From assembly GCA_016200035.1 (NCBI GenBank), contig JACQFM010000126.1, forward strand, positions 1 through 7,030: 7,030 nt of DNA. Reading direction: 5' to 3'. Positions within the stretch are counted from its first letter, which is position 1, and every line of letters begins with the position of its first letter. This DNA is from Nitrososphaerota archaeon (GTDB taxonomy: Archaea; Thermoproteota; Nitrososphaeria; Nitrososphaerales; Nitrosopumilaceae). Of the stretch, positions 6,364 through 7,030 are shown piece after piece. A program made the position numbers and the translations under genes. The notes under the pieces were generated by a model, which was given only the letters and a program-made list of their open reading frames with translations, ran no database searches and was not told the origin of the DNA.

Positions 6364-6464
6364 TGGATAGCGATCAAATAGGAGGAAACACTGATGGGCT
6401 CATACCGGATCAGTGGACGTGTAGTCTTCGGATTGCGGTCTGGTTCCTATAAGACTGCTATCCA
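6364..6464 (+). ncRNA. Candidate structured small RNA, class unknown
   Basis: This 101-base island has about 49% GC in flanks that are far more AT-rich. Its ends pair perfectly: TGGATAGC (6364-6371) with GCTATCCA (6457-6464). Inside, CACTGAT (6389-6395) pairs with ATCAGTG (6409-6415), and AGTCTT (6423-6428) pairs with AAGACT (6451-6456), the latter directly abutting the outer stem. Together these make a three-way junction. Alternative pairings exist: ATAGGA (6378-6383) with TCCTAT (6445-6450), and GCGGTCT (6435-6441) with AGACTGC (6452-6458), which would disrupt the other stems. A TATA-like box sits at the right distance upstream. I could not fit tRNA, 5S rRNA, SRP RNA, RNase P RNA or C/D box rules. 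The strand is inferred from the TATA position. The main alternative is the small ORF listed next. Confidence 0.4.
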
Positions 6465-6471
6465 CTTATAG
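6394..6471 (+). CDS. Possible 25-residue small protein with strong ribosome site
   Basis: An ATG at 6394 opens a 25-codon frame ending with TAG at 6469-6471. It is preceded by AGGAGG-like sequence (GGAGG at 6381-6385, 8 bases before the ATG), the best Shine-Dalgarno match in the window and unusual where most genes look leaderless. The peptide begins MGSYRISGRVVFG, has Gly and Ser residues spaced among basic and hydrophobic ones, and contains no membrane helix or Cys. Codon use includes two CGG and one CGT, unlike the AGA-rich neighbours, which argues against it. It overlaps the structured element almost completely; the start codon is within one stem and the ribosome site within an alternative stem. 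It could be a real small gene, a regulated leader, or chance within an RNA gene. Confidence 0.3.
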   Translation: MGSYRISGRVVFGLRSGSYKTAIHL

Positions 6472-6498
6472 ACTATTTATTTGATATTTTGAAAATAC

Positions 6499-6535
6499 AG
6501 GGTTATTTTGCATACTAGAATCAAAATGAGACCCT
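6499..6535. other. Imperfect hairpin in the intergenic region
   Basis: AGGGT (6499-6503) pairs with ACCCT (6531-6535) and ATTTTG (6505-6510) pairs with CAAAAT (6522-6527), separated by a T against GAG internal loop and capped by an 11-base loop. It lies 34 bases after the structured element and about 90 bases before the next gene. It could be a 3' processing or termination structure of the upstream transcript, or an operator-like inverted repeat. There is no long T tract directly after it. The short palindrome TATTTTGAAAATA (6485-6497) lies immediately before it. Confidence 0.4.
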
Positions 6536-6627
6536 TTGCGTAAATAATTATTTTAAATCTAAATCAATTCGTAATTAATTCCAAGAATATCCAACAGCCT
6601 AAAATATTTCGAGTGATATGGTATACC

Positions 6628-7030
6628 ATGAGATCAACGTTACGACACGAGATTTATAGAAAGGCCAAAGTGGGAGCAGCTGCGGGGGCTATTGGAGGAA
6701 TTGCCGTCATTGCATCCTTATTTGGAATAGATTACTATCTAGGTGCTGCACCAGGTACGTTCTACATGATGATAGGTGTCGCGGTTGGTTTACATGGAAT
6801 GTCTGCAATCGTTTTTGGTTTTGTTGCACACATGCTTACTGCGACAGCAATAGGCATAGTTTTCTGTGTGTGTTCTACACTTCATCGAGTACTGAATCTG
6901 ACAAGCCTAAGGAAATGTATCTTTGCAGGCGGGGTCACAGGACTTGAAGTTTATGCGATATTTTTTATGCCAATCACATTATTCCTGATTATGCCCACAA
7001 TCGATTCTACAATTACTGATACAAGTCAAA
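6628..7030 (+). CDS. Multi-pass membrane protein, 3' end outside window
   Basis: The frame is open from ATG 6628 to the window edge, giving 134 residues so far. After a basic N-terminus (MRSTLRHEIYRKAK) come a Gly/Ala-rich hydrophobic helix (about 15-34), a loop with GAAPGTFYMM (39-48), helices at about 45-63 and 65-83, a short basic stretch (HRVLNLTSLRK, 86-96), and another helix at about 98-122, with a polar segment following. No catalytic motif or named family is recognisable; the GAAPGTFY-type loop and Gly-rich helices recall uncharacterised membrane proteins of ammonia-oxidising archaea, but this is an impression. A nearby ATG at 6618 is in another frame and stops after 13 codons. An AT-rich AAAATATTT (6601-6609) about 19-27 bases before the ATG may be its promoter. 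No clear Shine-Dalgarno sequence is present. Confidence 0.8.
   Translation, partial: MRSTLRHEIYRKAKVGAAAGAIGGIAVIASLFGIDYYLGAAPGTFYMMIGVAVGLHGMSAIVFGFVAHMLTATAIGIVFCVCSTLHRVLNLTSLRKCIFAGGVTGLEVYAIFFMPITLFLIMPTIDSTITDTSQ

Noticed and set aside
6293..6369. Nine-base direct repeat TATTGGATA at 6293-6301 and 6361-6369, considered as a regulatory or attachment repeat.
   Set aside because: It is short and AT-rich, has no third copy or integrase nearby, and the second copy is explained by the outer stem of the structured element.
6378..6400. GGAGGAAAC resembles part of the conserved RNase P RNA core, and CTGATGG resembles a C box.
   Set aside because: The other RNase P conserved segments (such as the ACAGA element) are absent and the island is too short; no D box is placed near the 3' end for a C/D RNA.
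6364..6464. tRNA-like look: 7-bp acceptor-like stem GGATAGC/GCTATCC and a GGTTCC string near the 3' end.
   Set aside because: The 17 bases before the 3' strand cannot form a T arm with a 7-base loop, the base after the first stem strand is G rather than the expected T8, and no D arm or anticodon arm fits, with or without an intron.

Overview
The window is typical archaeal DNA and most likely comes from an ammonia-oxidising-type thaumarchaeon (Nitrososphaerota). The reasons are a class I (archaeal) lysyl-tRNA synthetase, AT-rich sequence with many AGA arginine codons, several genes whose start codon lies about 22-30 bases after a TATA-like box (leaderless-style promoters), and a pair of small proteins that resemble a family I associate with this phylum. 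I cannot place it to genus. I see no insertion sequence, CRISPR array, rRNA or canonical tRNA.

Layout. Bases 1-1613 hold the 3' part of lysS followed, 2 bases later, by a 65-residue two-helix membrane protein. After a 117-base gap with a TATA box comes a 273-residue coiled-coil protein (1731-2552). It converges on a minus-strand cluster (4413 to 2598) that reads, in transcription order, a 34-residue Cys/His-rich microprotein, an EVE-domain protein and an MFS transporter. Diverging from that cluster is an 84-residue protein (4503-4757), which converges on a minus-strand exported Lys/Ala/Glu-rich helical protein (4772-5224). Next are two convergent, distantly related paralogues (5446-5826 plus, 5869-6219 minus), one mildly acidic and one strongly basic.

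The 408-base stretch 6220-6627 is not empty. It has a minus-strand promoter for the basic paralogue, then a plus-strand TATA-like box followed at the expected distance by a GC-rich island (6364-6464) that folds into a closed three-stem structure. The same island also contains a strong Shine-Dalgarno sequence and a 25-codon ORF. A second hairpin follows at 6499-6535. The window ends inside a membrane protein gene starting at 6628.

No single pathway links the genes: housekeeping translation (lysS) sits beside small lineage-specific proteins. The best candidates for something undescribed are the structured RNA or small ORF at 6364-6471, the Cys/His microprotein at 4309-4413 upstream of the EVE gene, and the oppositely charged convergent paralogue pair.
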